Shown piece after piece: positions 1 through 8,575 of a stretch of 64,000 nt of DNA. Each line of letters opens with the position of its first letter. The stretch's first letter is position 1. Origin of the DNA: Pseudomonas sp. M30-35 (lineage in GTDB: Bacteria > Pseudomonadota > Gammaproteobacteria > Pseudomonadales > Pseudomonadaceae). A program made the position numbers and the translations under genes. Under the pieces are notes generated by a model that had not been told where the DNA came from, made no database searches, and worked only from the letters and a program-made list of their open reading frames with translations. The DNA is taken from assembly GCF_002163625.1 (NCBI RefSeq), contig NZ_CP020892.1, positions 3,472,001 through 3,536,000 of the forward strand, given 5' to 3'.

Positions 1-248
1 TGACCGCACCTGATCGCCCCGGACTGCTAGCCCGAATTGGACGCATCTTTCTTGATTTCGACTTGTCTATCCAGAACGCAAAAATTGCGACGTTGGGCGA
101 GCGCGTAGAAGACGTATTCTTCGTGACCGACGCCAACAACCAGCAACTTTCAGATCCAGAGCTTTGTATGCGCTTACAGGAAACCATTGTCTCGCAGCTA
201 AGCGACGCCAGCACAGTGGGCAGTGAGCCGAGCAAAATTACCATTTGA
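1..248 (+). CDS. glnD: [Protein-PII] uridylyltransferase / uridylyl-removing enzyme, C-terminal end (partial)
   Basis: The frame is open from the first bases and ends at a stop at 246-248, so only the last ~81 residues are present. They form the end of an ACT domain ([16 protein letters not shown] at the left edge, then a strand reading VEDVFFVTD). GlnD uridylylates and deuridylylates PII in response to glutamine, and its tandem C-terminal ACT domains sense glutamine. The neighbour dapC follows glnD in other pseudomonads as I remember it, which supports the call. An ACT domain alone could belong to another enzyme, so the name rests on tail plus context. Confidence 0.85.
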   Translation, partial: TAPDRPGLLARIGRIFLDFDLSIQNAKIATLGERVEDVFFVTDANNQQLSDPELCMRLQETIVSQLSDASTVGSEPSKITI

Positions 249-308
249 ACCCGACAGCCGCCGCCAGGCTGGTATGCCCAGCGGCTAAGACGTTGCCAGG
301 AATAAACC

Positions 309-1517
309 ATGAATGACGCGTTAAACCAGTTGCAGCCCTACCCGTTCGAGAAACTCCGCGCCTTGCTTGGCAGCGTGACGCCGAACGCAGAGAAAAAGGC
401 TATCGCCCTGTCCATTGGCGAACCCAAGCATCGCTCGCCTGATTTCGTAGCCAAAGCGCTGAGCGATAACCTTGAGCAACTGGCTGTCTACCCGACTACC
501 CTGGGTATTGCCGCACTGCGCGAAGCCATCGCCAATTGGGCCAGCAAGCGCTTTAACCTGCCAGTTGGCGCGCTCGACCCTGCCCGCAATGTGTTGCCGG
601 TCAACGGTACGCGTGAGGCGTTGTTTGCCTTCACCCAAACGGTGGTCAAACGTGCGCAAACCGGCGAACAGCCTGGTTATGTGATCAGTCCGAATCCGTT
701 TTATCAAATCTATGAAGGCGCAGCACTGCTCGCTGGCGCAGAGCCGCACTACCTGCCTTGCCTGGAGCAGCATGGCTTCAACCCTGATTTTGCAGCCGTC
801 AGCGATGACGTCTGGCAACGCTGTCAGATTCTGTTTCTGTGCTCACCCGGCAACCCAACGGGCGCGCTGATTCCGCTGGACACCCTGAAAGAACTGATCA
901 AACTGGCTGACAAGTTTGACTTCGTGATTGCCTCGGACGAGTGCTACAGCGAGCTCTACTTTGATGAAGCCAACCCACCCGCCGGGCTGCTTACCGCCTG
1001 CGCTGAATTGGGCCGCAACGATTTTAAACGCTGCGTGGTATTTCACAGCCTGTCGAAACGCTCTAACCTGCCGGGATTGCGCTCCGGGTTTGTGGCTGGC
1101 GATGCCGACATACTGAAATCTTTCCTGCTGTATCGTACCTACCACGGCTGTGCGATGCCGGTGCAGACGCAGTTGGCTAGCATTGCGGCATGGACCGATG
1201 AGGCTCACGTACTCGCTAACCGCGACCTGTACCGCGAGAAATTTGATGCCGTGCTGGCGATTCTCGATGGCGTGCTTGACGTACAGCGCCCGGACGGCGG
1301 CTTTTATCTGTGGGCGAAAACCCCAATAGATGACGAACAGTTCAGCCGTGATTTGTATGCCCAGGAGCACGTAACTGTCGTGCCCGGCTCATACCTGTCA
1401 CGCAGCGTTAATGGTCATAACCCTGGCGCGGGTCGCGTACGCATGGCGCTGGTCGCGCCGTTGGCTGAGTGCGTTGAAGCGGCAGAACGGATTCGTCAGT
1501 TTGTGAAGAATGACTAA
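309..1517 (+). CDS. dapC: Succinyldiaminopimelate aminotransferase
   Basis: This 402-residue fold-type I PLP aminotransferase is of the proteobacterial DapC type. It converts N-succinyl-2-amino-6-ketopimelate and glutamate to N-succinyl-LL-2,6-diaminopimelate in the succinylase branch of lysine and peptidoglycan synthesis. The start MNDALNQLQPYPFEKLRALL is typical of the family. The motif SPGNPTG and the PLP-binding lysine in SLSKRSNLPG (Lys250) are present, as is the C-terminal arginine region GRVRMAL. dapD lies two genes downstream and dapE at 8.6 kb, so three succinylase-branch genes are close together. It is full length and ordinary. Confidence 0.95.
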   Translation: MNDALNQLQPYPFEKLRALLGSVTPNAEKKAIALSIGEPKHRSPDFVAKALSDNLEQLAVYPTTLGIAALREAIANWASKRFNLPVGALDPARNVLPVNGTREALFAFTQTVVKRAQTGEQPGYVISPNPFYQIYEGAALLAGAEPHYLPCLEQHGFNPDFAAVSDDVWQRCQILFLCSPGNPTGALIPLDTLKELIKLADKFDFVIASDECYSELYFDEANPPAGLLTACAELGRNDFKRCVVFHSLSKRSNLPGLRSGFVAGDADILKSFLLYRTYHGCAMPVQTQLASIAAWTDEAHVLANRDLYREKFDAVLAILDGVLDVQRPDGGFYLWAKTPIDDEQFSRDLYAQEHVTVVPGSYLSRSVNGHNPGAGRVRMALVAPLAECVEAAERIRQFVKND

Positions 1518-1566
1518 GGCGAGCATTTTAACGCTATCGCCTGCACGGCTTTAAGAGGTTGATTGA

Positions 1567-1914
1567 ATGAGCAATACCCTATTTGGCATCAAAGCCTGTG
1601 ACACCATGAAAAAGGCTCGTACCTGGCTCGACGAGCACGCTGTAAGCTACCAATTTCATGATTACAAAGCCGTGGGCATTGACCGCGGCAACCTGGAAAA
1701 GTGGTGCAACGAACATGGCTGGGAAGTTGTACTCAACCGTGCTGGCACCACCTTCCGCAAGCTGGATGAGGCGCAGAAAAGCGACCTCGACCAGAACAAG
1801 GCCATCGAGTTGATGCTGGCCCAACCGTCGATGATTAAACGCCCAGTCCTTGATCTAGGCGATAGAACCCTGGTGGGTTTCAAACCTGACCGTTATGCAG
1901 CCGAGCTGGCCTAA
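1567..1914 (+). CDS. yffB: ArsC/Spx-family reductase-like protein YffB
   Basis: A 115-residue thioredoxin-fold protein of the ArsC/Spx superfamily. Near the N-terminus it has GIKACDTMKKARTWL, with a single cysteine where arsenate reductases keep theirs, and the family motif IKRPVLD near residue 92. YffB proteins have been proposed to be glutathione-dependent thiol reductases. True arsenate reduction is not implied: no other arsenic gene is nearby. The position between dapC and dapD is familiar from other pseudomonads. The start has a ribosome site, AAGAGG, about 7 bases upstream. Confidence 0.88.
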   Translation: MSNTLFGIKACDTMKKARTWLDEHAVSYQFHDYKAVGIDRGNLEKWCNEHGWEVVLNRAGTTFRKLDEAQKSDLDQNKAIELMLAQPSMIKRPVLDLGDRTLVGFKPDRYAAELA

Positions 1915-1954
1915 CGCATTTCTTAAATATTGAATTTGCTGCAAGGAACTCAAC

Positions 1955-2989
1955 ATGAACAACACTCTCTACAGCCTGGCCTTCGGCGTAGGTACACAAA
2001 ACCGTCAAAGCAACTGGCTGGAAGTGTTCTACGCTCAGCCACTGCTCAACCCATCGGCTGAGCTGGTTAGTAAAGCGGCGGAAAAGCTCGGTTATGACGG
2101 CGGCAATCAAGCCATCCAGTTCACCACCCAGCAAGCCAGTGACCTCGCTGAAATGCTCAAAGGCGTCGATGCCGCGCAATCAGCACTGCTGACTCGCCTG
2201 GCCGAAAGCCACAAGCCACTGGTTGCTACTTTCCTCGCGGAAGATGCCGCGCCAACCAGCACGCCGGAAGCCTACCTGAAGCTGCACCTGCTTTCGCACC
2301 GCCTGGTACAGCCGCACGGCTTGAACCTCAGCGGTATTTTCCCGCTGCTGCCGAATGTGGCATGGACCAGCCAGGGCGCTGTCGACCTCAGCGAATTGGC
2401 TGAGCGTCAACTCGAAGCGCGCTTGCGTGGCGAGTTACTGGAAGTGTTCTCGGTCGACAAATTCCCGAAAATGACTGACTACGTTGTGCCCGCTGGCGTA
2501 CGCATCGCTGACAGCTCGCGCATTCGTCTGGGGGCATTCATCGGCGAAGGCACCACCGTCATGCACGAAGGTTTCGTTAACTTCAACGCTGGCACAGCAG
2601 GCCCAGGCATGATCGAAGGCCGTGTATCCGCTGGCGTATTCGTCGGCAAAGGCTCTGACCTTGGCGGCGGCTGCTCGACCATGGGCACACTGTCTGGCGG
2701 CGGCAATATCGTTATCTCTGTGGGTGAAGGCTGCCTGATCGGCGCGAACGCCGGCATCGGTATTCCGCTGGGCGACCGCAACACGGTTGAATCGGGCCTG
2801 TACGTCACCGCCGGAACCAAAGTCAATTTGCTCGACGAGCAAGGCAATCAGGTCAAAGTGGTTAAAGCCCGTGAACTGGCTGGCCAGCCTGACTTGCTGT
2901 TCCGCCGCAACTCGATCACTGGCGCAGTTGAGTGCAAGACGCACAAGTCTGCCATCGAGCTGAACGAAGCACTGCACGCGCACAACTAA
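1955..2989 (+). CDS. dapD: 2,3,4,5-tetrahydropyridine-2,6-dicarboxylate N-succinyltransferase
   Basis: A 344-residue protein of the long DapD form used by Pseudomonas. It transfers succinate from succinyl-CoA to tetrahydrodipicolinate, the step before DapC. The N-terminal half is helical. The second half is a left-handed beta-helix of hexapeptide repeats (about residues 180-300, with repeats such as IRLGAFIGEGTTVM and GKGSDLGGGCS). The C-terminus closes with a short helical tail. The start has a good AAGGAA ribosome site. A 13-bp hairpin follows directly at 3002-3040, so transcription probably ends here. Confidence 0.96.
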   Translation: MNNTLYSLAFGVGTQNRQSNWLEVFYAQPLLNPSAELVSKAAEKLGYDGGNQAIQFTTQQASDLAEMLKGVDAAQSALLTRLAESHKPLVATFLAEDAAPTSTPEAYLKLHLLSHRLVQPHGLNLSGIFPLLPNVAWTSQGAVDLSELAERQLEARLRGELLEVFSVDKFPKMTDYVVPAGVRIADSSRIRLGAFIGEGTTVMHEGFVNFNAGTAGPGMIEGRVSAGVFVGKGSDLGGGCSTMGTLSGGGNIVISVGEGCLIGANAGIGIPLGDRNTVESGLYVTAGTKVNLLDEQGNQVKVVKARELAGQPDLLFRRNSITGAVECKTHKSAIELNEALHAHN

Positions 2990-3001
2990 GCACGTGTCTG
3001 C

Positions 3002-3040
3002 CTAACCGGGGCCTGCCATTCGTAGGCTTCGGTTAGTTTG
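3002..3040 (+). terminator. Rho-independent terminator after dapD
   Basis: The arms 3002-3014 and about 3024-3036 pair over 13 positions (outer CTAACCG with CGGTTAG, inner GCCT with AGGC, two G-T pairs between) around a 9-base loop. TTTG follows. The hairpin starts about 13 bases after the dapD stop and ends before csdA. The T-run is short, so efficiency is uncertain. Confidence 0.55.
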
Positions 3041-3098
3041 TAGGATGAACAACGCGCAGCACACGACCGGTGCTCGCTCCCCCTTTCAGAGATCCGCT

Positions 3099-4304
3099 AT
3101 GTCCCTGCCCTCGCCTTGGCGCGCAGACTTCCCCGGCATTCTGGCCCTAGAGGCTGAGGGTCAGACGTATCTGGACAGCGCTGCTACTGCGCAAAAGCCG
3201 CAAGCGGTGCTCGACGCATTAGTCGCCTATTACTCAGCTGGCAGCGCTAACGTACACCGCGCCCAACATTTACCGGGCGAGCGCGCCACCCGTGCCTTCG
3301 AAGCCAGCCGCGAGCACGTAGGCAAATGGCTGAACGCGCACTCTAGCGCACAAATAATTTTCACCCACGGCGCAACATCAGCCTTTAACCTGCTGGCGTA
3401 TGGCTTGGAGCACCTGTTCAAACCCGGTGATGAGCTGGTAATCAGCGCACTGGAGCACCACGCCAATCTATTACCGTGGCAGCAACTGGCCGTGCGCCAG
3501 AATTTGAAGCTTGTGGTGTTGCCGTTACGCGCAGATGGGCGCATTGATCTGGAACGCGCCGCAGAGCTGATTGGCCCGCGTACGCGCCTGCTAGCTGTCA
3601 GCCAACTGTCTAACGTGATCGGTTGCTGGCAGCCGGTGGCTGAACTGTTGGCGCTGGCTAAAGCCCATGACGCATTGACAGTGATTGATGGCGCGCAGGC
3701 CGTGGTGCACGGTCGCCATGATATGCAGCAACTTGACTGCGACTTTTACGTATTTTCCAGCCACAAACTCTACGGCCCAGACGCCGTTGGCGTGCTCTAC
3801 GGCAAAACCCAAGCGTTGTCACAACTCAAGCACTGGCAGTTTGGCGGCGAGATGGTGCAAACCGCAGATTACCACTCAGCCATGTTCCGCCCGGCTCCGC
3901 TTGGCTTTGAAGCAGGTACGCCACCGATCAGCAGTGTGATTGCGCTGGGCGCCGCGCTCAGCTATCTCGATCAGCTTGATCAACAAGCAATAGCAACCTT
4001 TGAGCAGGCGCTGCATCAGCAGTTAATGCTGGGACTTGCCACCCGCGATGGCATCAGCGTGCTCGGTGAGCCGAACATCGCACTGGCCAGCTTTGTCGTC
4101 GCAGACGTCCATAATGCAGACCTCGCCCAACTGCTGACAGAACAAGGGATTGCCGTACGCGCGGGGCAACACTGTGCCATGCCTTTGATGAACCGGCTCG
4201 GCCTTGGCGGCGCGATTCGTGTCTCCCTCGGCCTGTACAACAATGGCAACGACCTTGAGCGCTTCTTCAGCGCACTGGATAACGCCTTGGATATTCTCAG
4301 ATGA
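3099..4304 (+). CDS. csdA: Cysteine desulfurase CsdA
   Basis: A 401-residue class V PLP enzyme of the SufS/CsdA group, which removes sulfur from L-cysteine to give alanine and an enzyme persulfide. The PLP lysine is Lys223 in SSHKLYGP and the catalytic cysteine is Cys359 in AGQHCAMP. The N-terminal pattern YLDSAATAQKP is typical. An in-frame ATG at 3045 exists, but its purine-rich site touches the codon. The ATG at 3099 begins MSLPSPWRADFPG, which matches the family length, so I use it. The gene overlaps csdE by 4 bases (ATGA), so the desulfurase and its sulfur acceptor are translationally coupled. Confidence 0.93.
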   Translation: MSLPSPWRADFPGILALEAEGQTYLDSAATAQKPQAVLDALVAYYSAGSANVHRAQHLPGERATRAFEASREHVGKWLNAHSSAQIIFTHGATSAFNLLAYGLEHLFKPGDELVISALEHHANLLPWQQLAVRQNLKLVVLPLRADGRIDLERAAELIGPRTRLLAVSQLSNVIGCWQPVAELLALAKAHDALTVIDGAQAVVHGRHDMQQLDCDFYVFSSHKLYGPDAVGVLYGKTQALSQLKHWQFGGEMVQTADYHSAMFRPAPLGFEAGTPPISSVIALGAALSYLDQLDQQAIATFEQALHQQLMLGLATRDGISVLGEPNIALASFVVADVHNADLAQLLTEQGIAVRAGQHCAMPLMNRLGLGGAIRVSLGLYNNGNDLERFFSALDNALDILR

Positions 4305-4726
4305 GCCCCTCGCAATCGGTACTGCCACCCAATGCCGCGCAAGCACTCGACGCATTTCAGCAAGCCGGAAGCTGGGAGCAGCGCGCGCGTTTACTCATGC
4401 TGTGGGGCGAAAAGCTCGCGCCACTGAGCGAAGCCCAACACACCGAAGAAAACCGCGTGCACGGCTGCGAAAGCAAAGTCTGGCTTGTGGCTGAACGCAC
4501 GGAGCAACGGTGGCAGTTTCACGCGGCAAGCGAGGCGCGGCTGATTCGCGGTTTGCTCGCCGTGCTATTGGTGCGGGTCAACGGTCTCGACAGCGCAGCA
4601 CTGGCGCAACTTGATTTGAGCGACTGGTTCAACCAACTAGGGTTATCGCGACAATTGTCACCCTCACGCAGCAACGGTTTGAATGCGGTGTTACAGCGTA
4701 TGCGTGAACTGACTACTGAGGCTTAA
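4301..4726 (+). CDS. csdE: Sulfur acceptor CsdE (SufE family)
   Basis: A 141-residue SufE-like protein. It takes persulfide sulfur from CsdA and passes it on. The expected acceptor cysteine is Cys56 in the motif RVHGCESKVW, and the SWEQRARLLM and KLAPL segments of SufE proteins are present. It overlaps csdA by 4 bases at the start. At its end it overlaps the convergent tcdA gene by 14 bases. In E. coli CsdE works with CsdA and CsdL/TcdA, and all three are together here, which favours CsdE over SufE. Confidence 0.92.
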   Translation: MSPSQSVLPPNAAQALDAFQQAGSWEQRARLLMLWGEKLAPLSEAQHTEENRVHGCESKVWLVAERTEQRWQFHAASEARLIRGLLAVLLVRVNGLDSAALAQLDLSDWFNQLGLSRQLSPSRSNGLNAVLQRMRELTTEA

Positions 4727-5522
4727 CCCGCTCAGACGGGCGACGCGCACCCTCAATCAATTTCTCGATAATCTTGCTCACCGCAACCATGGCGAAAGTC
4801 GACGTCACCATCATGGCTGCGCCGAAACCGCCTGCACAATCCAATGCAACGCCTTCACCGACGAAGCTCTTGCTCTGACATGTGCTGCCATCGGGCAATG
4901 GGTAACGCAGTTGCTCGGTGGAAAACACGCACGGCACGCTGTAGTTACGTCCCATGGTGCGCGAGAAGCCATAATCGCGACGCAGGGTCGAACGCACTTT
5001 CGACGCCAGCGGGTCATTAAAGGTCTTGTTCAGGTCTCCCACGCGGATTTGTGTCGGATCAATCTGGCCACCAGCCCCACCCGTGGTGACAATCTGGATC
5101 TTGCGCCGCTTGCACCAGGAAATCAGCGCCGCCTTGGCGTTAACGCTATCAATGCAATCAATCACCGCATCCATGTCTTCGGTGATGTACTCGGCCATGG
5201 TTTCACGGGTCACAAAGTCAGCCACCGCGTGCACCTTGCAGGCGGGGTTAATCGCCCGCAGTCGCTCTGCCATCACCTCAACCTTTGCTTTGCCGACCGC
5301 GCCATTCAAGGCGTGGATCTGCCGGTTGGTGTTGGTGATGCACACATCATCTAGGTCAAACAGCGAAATCTCACCAACGCCCGAGCGCACCAATGCCTCA
5401 GCAGCCCAAGAGCCAACGCCGCCAATCCCCACCACCGCTACGTGCGCGGCACACAAACGCTCGGCGCCCTCGCGACCGTACAACCGGGCGATGCCTGAAA
5501 AGCGTTGTTCATCAATCTGCAT
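4713..5522 (-). CDS. tcdA: tRNA threonylcarbamoyladenosine dehydratase TcdA (CsdL)
   Basis: A 269-residue E1-like (MoeB/ThiF/UBA1) ATP-dependent enzyme. It dehydrates t6A37 of tRNA to cyclic t6A. An ATP-binding glycine loop VVGIGGVGSWAAEALVR lies near residue 30, followed by DDVCITNTNRQ and, later, the cysteine-containing TTGGAGGQIDPT region. A membrane-like segment near the C-terminus (GFGAAMMVTSTFAMVAV) fits the membrane association known for the family. I chose the ATG at 5522, which has GGGGTTAGG upstream. A GTG at 5540 would add six residues. It converges on csdE with overlapping 3' ends. Confidence 0.92.
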   Translation of the reverse strand: MQIDEQRFSGIARLYGREGAERLCAAHVAVVGIGGVGSWAAEALVRSGVGEISLFDLDDVCITNTNRQIHALNGAVGKAKVEVMAERLRAINPACKVHAVADFVTRETMAEYITEDMDAVIDCIDSVNAKAALISWCKRRKIQIVTTGGAGGQIDPTQIRVGDLNKTFNDPLASKVRSTLRRDYGFSRTMGRNYSVPCVFSTEQLRYPLPDGSTCQSKSFVGEGVALDCAGGFGAAMMVTSTFAMVAVSKIIEKLIEGARRPSERVKPQ

Positions 5523-5859
5523 GCCTAACCCCAACACCACAAAATCTGCAATCGAGCATTATAAGAAGCTAAACGATAACTCCCAAGCCTTTGCTGAGAG
5601 CCGGTCAGGATCAGCACCGTTAAACGGCCACTGCCCGGCAGCGCGGCGGCTAGATAGCCCAGCGTCTCGCAAAAATGGCTACAAATGCATTAAACCGCGA
5701 ACTTATATAGCTATTTGACGTTCAAAAGCGAATGACTCTCGTGCGCATGACAAAAGCATGTGTCAGGCGCTATACAGCTTATTGACGGCGGAGTAGCATG
5801 CGCGCCATCCGGTGCTCACCGGCTCCTCCTCGTTCCACGCAGCGGAACCCGAAACAGAT
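5523..5859. other. Intergenic region upstream of ndvB and tcdA
   Basis: About 340 bases separate divergent tcdA and ndvB and should hold both promoters. Open frames on the plus strand here (one reaching in from 5026) have no family features and no plausible ribosome site. A TTGACG at about 5717 resembles a -35 box, but I find no convincing -10 box at the right distance. No RNA gene is recognisable. Confidence 0.4.
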
Positions 5860-8460
5860 ATGTCATCAAGAATTTTTGGATTCAACCTGGTCGTTGTCTT
5901 AGCGATTGCCGCCTTGTTCTCGGGCTTTTGGGCACTCTATAACTTGCCGGTTAATGCTCCGGCCTGGCCTGACCGAATTTCCGGTTACTCATTCTCGCCG
6001 TTCCGTGAGGGGCAAACCCCGCAGAACAATATTTACCCAAGCGATAAAGAGATGACCCAAGACCTGGAAATGCTCGCCAAGCAGACCGACAACATCCGAA
6101 CCTACTCGGTTGACGAAGCACTGGCACACATTCCGCGCCTGGCTGAAGAATTCGGCCTGCGTGTGACATTAGGTGTCTGGATCAGTAACGACGAAGCACG
6201 CAATGAGCGTGAAATCGCCAAAGCCATCGAGCTGGCCAACAGCTCGCGCAGCGTGGTGCGCGTACTGGTGGGTAACGAGGCTTTGTTCCGCCGTGAAATC
6301 ACTACCGAAAAGCTGATCGGATACCTGGATCGCGTCCGCGCCGGGGTCAAAGTTCCAGTATCGACCTCAGAACAGTGGCACATTTGGGAAGAGAACCCGG
6401 AACTGGCTCAGCACGTTGACCTCATCGCGGCACACGTTCTGCCTTATTGGGAATTTATCCCAATGGAAGACTCGACCCAATTCGTCCTTGATCGCGCCCG
6501 CGACCTGAAGAAACTCTTCCCGAAAAAGCCGCTGCTCCTCTCGGAAGTTGGCTGGCCGAGCAACGGCCGTATGCGTGGGGGCGCCGATGCGTCCCAAGCG
6601 GACCAGGCAATTTATCTGCGCACATTGGTCACTACGCTCAACGCCAAAGGCTACAACTACTTCGTGATTGAAGCCTTCGACCAAACCTGGAAGATCAGCG
6701 ATGAAGGCTCGGTAGGCGCGTATTGGGGGGTGTACAACCTCGATCGCCAGCCAAAATTCAACTTCACCGGCCCGGTCGTGGCAATTCCGCAGTGGCGCTT
6801 GTTGGCTATCGGCTCGGTAGTCATGGCCCTGCTTGCCTTGGCATTGCTGTTGATTGACGGCAGTTCGCTGCGCCAGCGCGGCCGTACCTTCCTGACCTTT
6901 GTCGCCTTTGCTGGCGGCTCGGCGCTGGTGTGGATCGGTTATGACTACAGCCAGCAATACAGCACCTGGTTCAGCCTCACCGTCGGCATCTTGCTCGGCA
7001 TTGGCGCCATAGGAGTGTTTATCGTCTTGCTGACCGAGGCCCATGAGCTGGCGGAAGCCGTATGGGTTCGCGCCAGACGCCGCCCCTTCCAACCGGTAAT
7101 GGGTGACTCGGAGTTCCGTCCAAAAGTGTCGATCCATGTGCCGTGCTACAACGAGCCGCCAGAAATGGTTAAGCAGACGTTGGATGCGCTGGCCAACCTC
7201 GACTACCCGGATTACGAAGTCATCATCATCGATAACAACACCAAAGACCCGGCGGTATGGGAACCGGTGCAGGCCTATTGCGAGCAACTCGGCCCACGCT
7301 TCCGTTTCTTCCACAAGGCGCCGATTGCCGGCTTCAAGGGCGGCGCACTCAATTACATTCTGCCTTTTACGGCACCCGACGCTAAAGTGATCGCGGTGAT
7401 CGACTCTGACTACTGCGTCGACCCAAACTGGCTGAAACATATGGTGCCGCACTTCGCCGACCCACAAATCGCCGTGGTCCAGTCGCCACAGGACTACCGC
7501 GATGGCAACGGCAGCACCTTCAAAAAGCTTTGTTACGCCGAGTACAAAGGCTTCTTCCATATCGGCATGGTGACCCGTAACGACCGCAACGCAATCATCC
7601 AGCACGGCACCATGACCATGATTCGCCGCACCGTCATGGATGAATTGAAATGGGCCGACTGGACCATCTGCGAGGATGCCGAGCTGGGCCTACGCGTATT
7701 CAAAAAAGGCTACACCGCGGCCTATGCCCACAACAGCTTTGGCCAAGGGTTGATGCCTGACACCTTTATCGACTACAAAAAACAGCGCTTCCGTTGGGCG
7801 TATGGCGCCATTCAGATCATGAAGGGGCATGCTCGCAGCTTGTTCCTCGGTAAGGACTCAAGCCTCAAGCGTGGTCAGCGTTATCACTTCATCGCGGGCT
7901 GGTTGCCATGGGTCGCTGACGGTCTGAATATATTTTTCACCGCTGGAGCCCTGCTCTGGTCGGCAGCAATGATTATCGTGCCACAGCGCGTCGACCCGCC
8001 ATTGCTGATATTTGCGATCCCGCCCTTGGCGCTGTTCGTGTTCAAACTGGGCAAGATCGTGTTCCTGTATCAGCGCGCAGTTGGGGTAAATCTCAAAGAT
8101 GCATTCTGCGCCGCAGTGGCGGGCTTAGCGCTATCGCACACCATCGCCAAAGCGGTGCTGTACGGCTTGTTCACCACCAGCATTCCGTTCTTCCGTACAC
8201 CGAAGATGCGCAGCAACCATGGTTTCCTGGTGGCGCTGGCCGAAGCGCGTGAGGAAGTCTTTATCATGCTGCTGTTATGGGGCGCCGTAGTCGGTATTAC
8301 GATTGCCCAAGGCTTGCCGAGTGCGGATGTGAAGTTCTGGGTGGCAACGCTGCTCGTGCAATCGCTGCCCTACCTGGCGTCGGTGATTATGGCGATGTTG
8401 TCGTCGCTGCCACAGCCGGTGGAATCAGAAGCTGAAATCGACGCGGAGGTCGTGAGCTAA
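5860..8460 (+). CDS. ndvB: Bifunctional GH17-like / GT2 beta-(1,3)-glucan synthase NdvB
   Basis: An 866-residue inner-membrane protein that joins a periplasmic GH17-like domain to a family 2 glycosyltransferase. The N-terminus has one membrane segment (about residues 8-28). The GH17-like domain spans about 35-310, with candidate acid/base Glu140 in VGNEALF and nucleophile Glu229 in LSEVGWPS. Three or so membrane segments follow (about 315-400). The cytoplasmic GT2 domain begins near residue 420 (SIHVPCYNEPP), with VIDSDY near 512, CEDAELG near 603 and the QRFRW motif near 640, and more membrane helices close the protein. P. aeruginosa NdvB makes periplasmic cyclic glucans linked to biofilm antibiotic tolerance. 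I chose MSSRIFG at 5860 because it matches that family's start. The 16 codons upstream are not protein-like. Confidence 0.88.
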   Translation: MSSRIFGFNLVVVLAIAALFSGFWALYNLPVNAPAWPDRISGYSFSPFREGQTPQNNIYPSDKEMTQDLEMLAKQTDNIRTYSVDEALAHIPRLAEEFGLRVTLGVWISNDEARNEREIAKAIELANSSRSVVRVLVGNEALFRREITTEKLIGYLDRVRAGVKVPVSTSEQWHIWEENPELAQHVDLIAAHVLPYWEFIPMEDSTQFVLDRARDLKKLFPKKPLLLSEVGWPSNGRMRGGADASQADQAIYLRTLVTTLNAKGYNYFVIEAFDQTWKISDEGSVGAYWGVYNLDRQPKFNFTGPVVAIPQWRLLAIGSVVMALLALALLLIDGSSLRQRGRTFLTFVAFAGGSALVWIGYDYSQQYSTWFSLTVGILLGIGAIGVFIVLLTEAHELAEAVWVRARRRPFQPVMGDSEFRPKVSIHVPCYNEPPEMVKQTLDALANLDYPDYEVIIIDNNTKDPAVWEPVQAYCEQLGPRFRFFHKAPIAGFKGGALNYILPFTAPDAKVIAVIDSDYCVDPNWLKHMVPHFADPQIAVVQSPQDYRDGNGSTFKKLCYAEYKGFFHIGMVTRNDRNAIIQHGTMTMIRRTVMDELKWADWTICEDAELGLRVFKKGYTAAYAHNSFGQGLMPDTFIDYKKQRFRWAYGAIQIMKGHARSLFLGKDSSLKRGQRYHFIAGWLPWVADGLNIFFTAGALLWSAAMIIVPQRVDPPLLIFAIPPLALFVFKLGKIVFLYQRAVGVNLKDAFCAAVAGLALSHTIAKAVLYGLFTTSIPFFRTPKMRSNHGFLVALAEAREEVFIMLLLWGAVVGITIAQGLPSADVKFWVATLLVQSLPYLASVIMAMLSSLPQPVESEAEIDAEVVS

Positions 8461-8504
8461 GCATCCACTGCGATCTGTGCAGCTAATGCCCAGATTTACA
8501 GCCT

Positions 8505-8533
8505 GACGGCGGCCAATGGCCGTCGTTTTGCTT
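8505..8533 (+). terminator. Probable terminator after ndvB
   Basis: GACGGC at 8505-8510 pairs with GCCGTC at 8519-8524, and the loop can pair further (GGCC-AAT-GGCC alternative). GTTTTGCTTT follows. It lies 45 bases after the ndvB stop and 40 bases before dapE. Confidence 0.5.
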
Positions 8534-8575
8534 TAAGATGGCGGCCTTTCTGCTCGATGCCGCTCAGGAGCCGCA

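Noticed and set aside
1567..1914. Arsenate reductase call for the ArsC-like gene
   Set aside because: It is the YffB/Spx-like branch, lies in the dapC-dapD cluster and has no arsenic gene nearby.
5026..5718. A 230-codon plus-strand frame across tcdA and the gap after it
   Set aside because: Mostly antisense to tcdA, arginine/serine/threonine-rich, no ribosome site.
5716..5750. A TTGACG-based promoter for ndvB
   Set aside because: No -10 hexamer lies at 16-18 bases, so I did not call it.
6367..7605. A 412-codon open frame antisense to ndvB
   Set aside because: It lies fully inside a well-supported gene on the opposite strand, is histidine/valine/arginine-rich with no family features, and has no plausible ribosome site. 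It reflects codon bias of ndvB.
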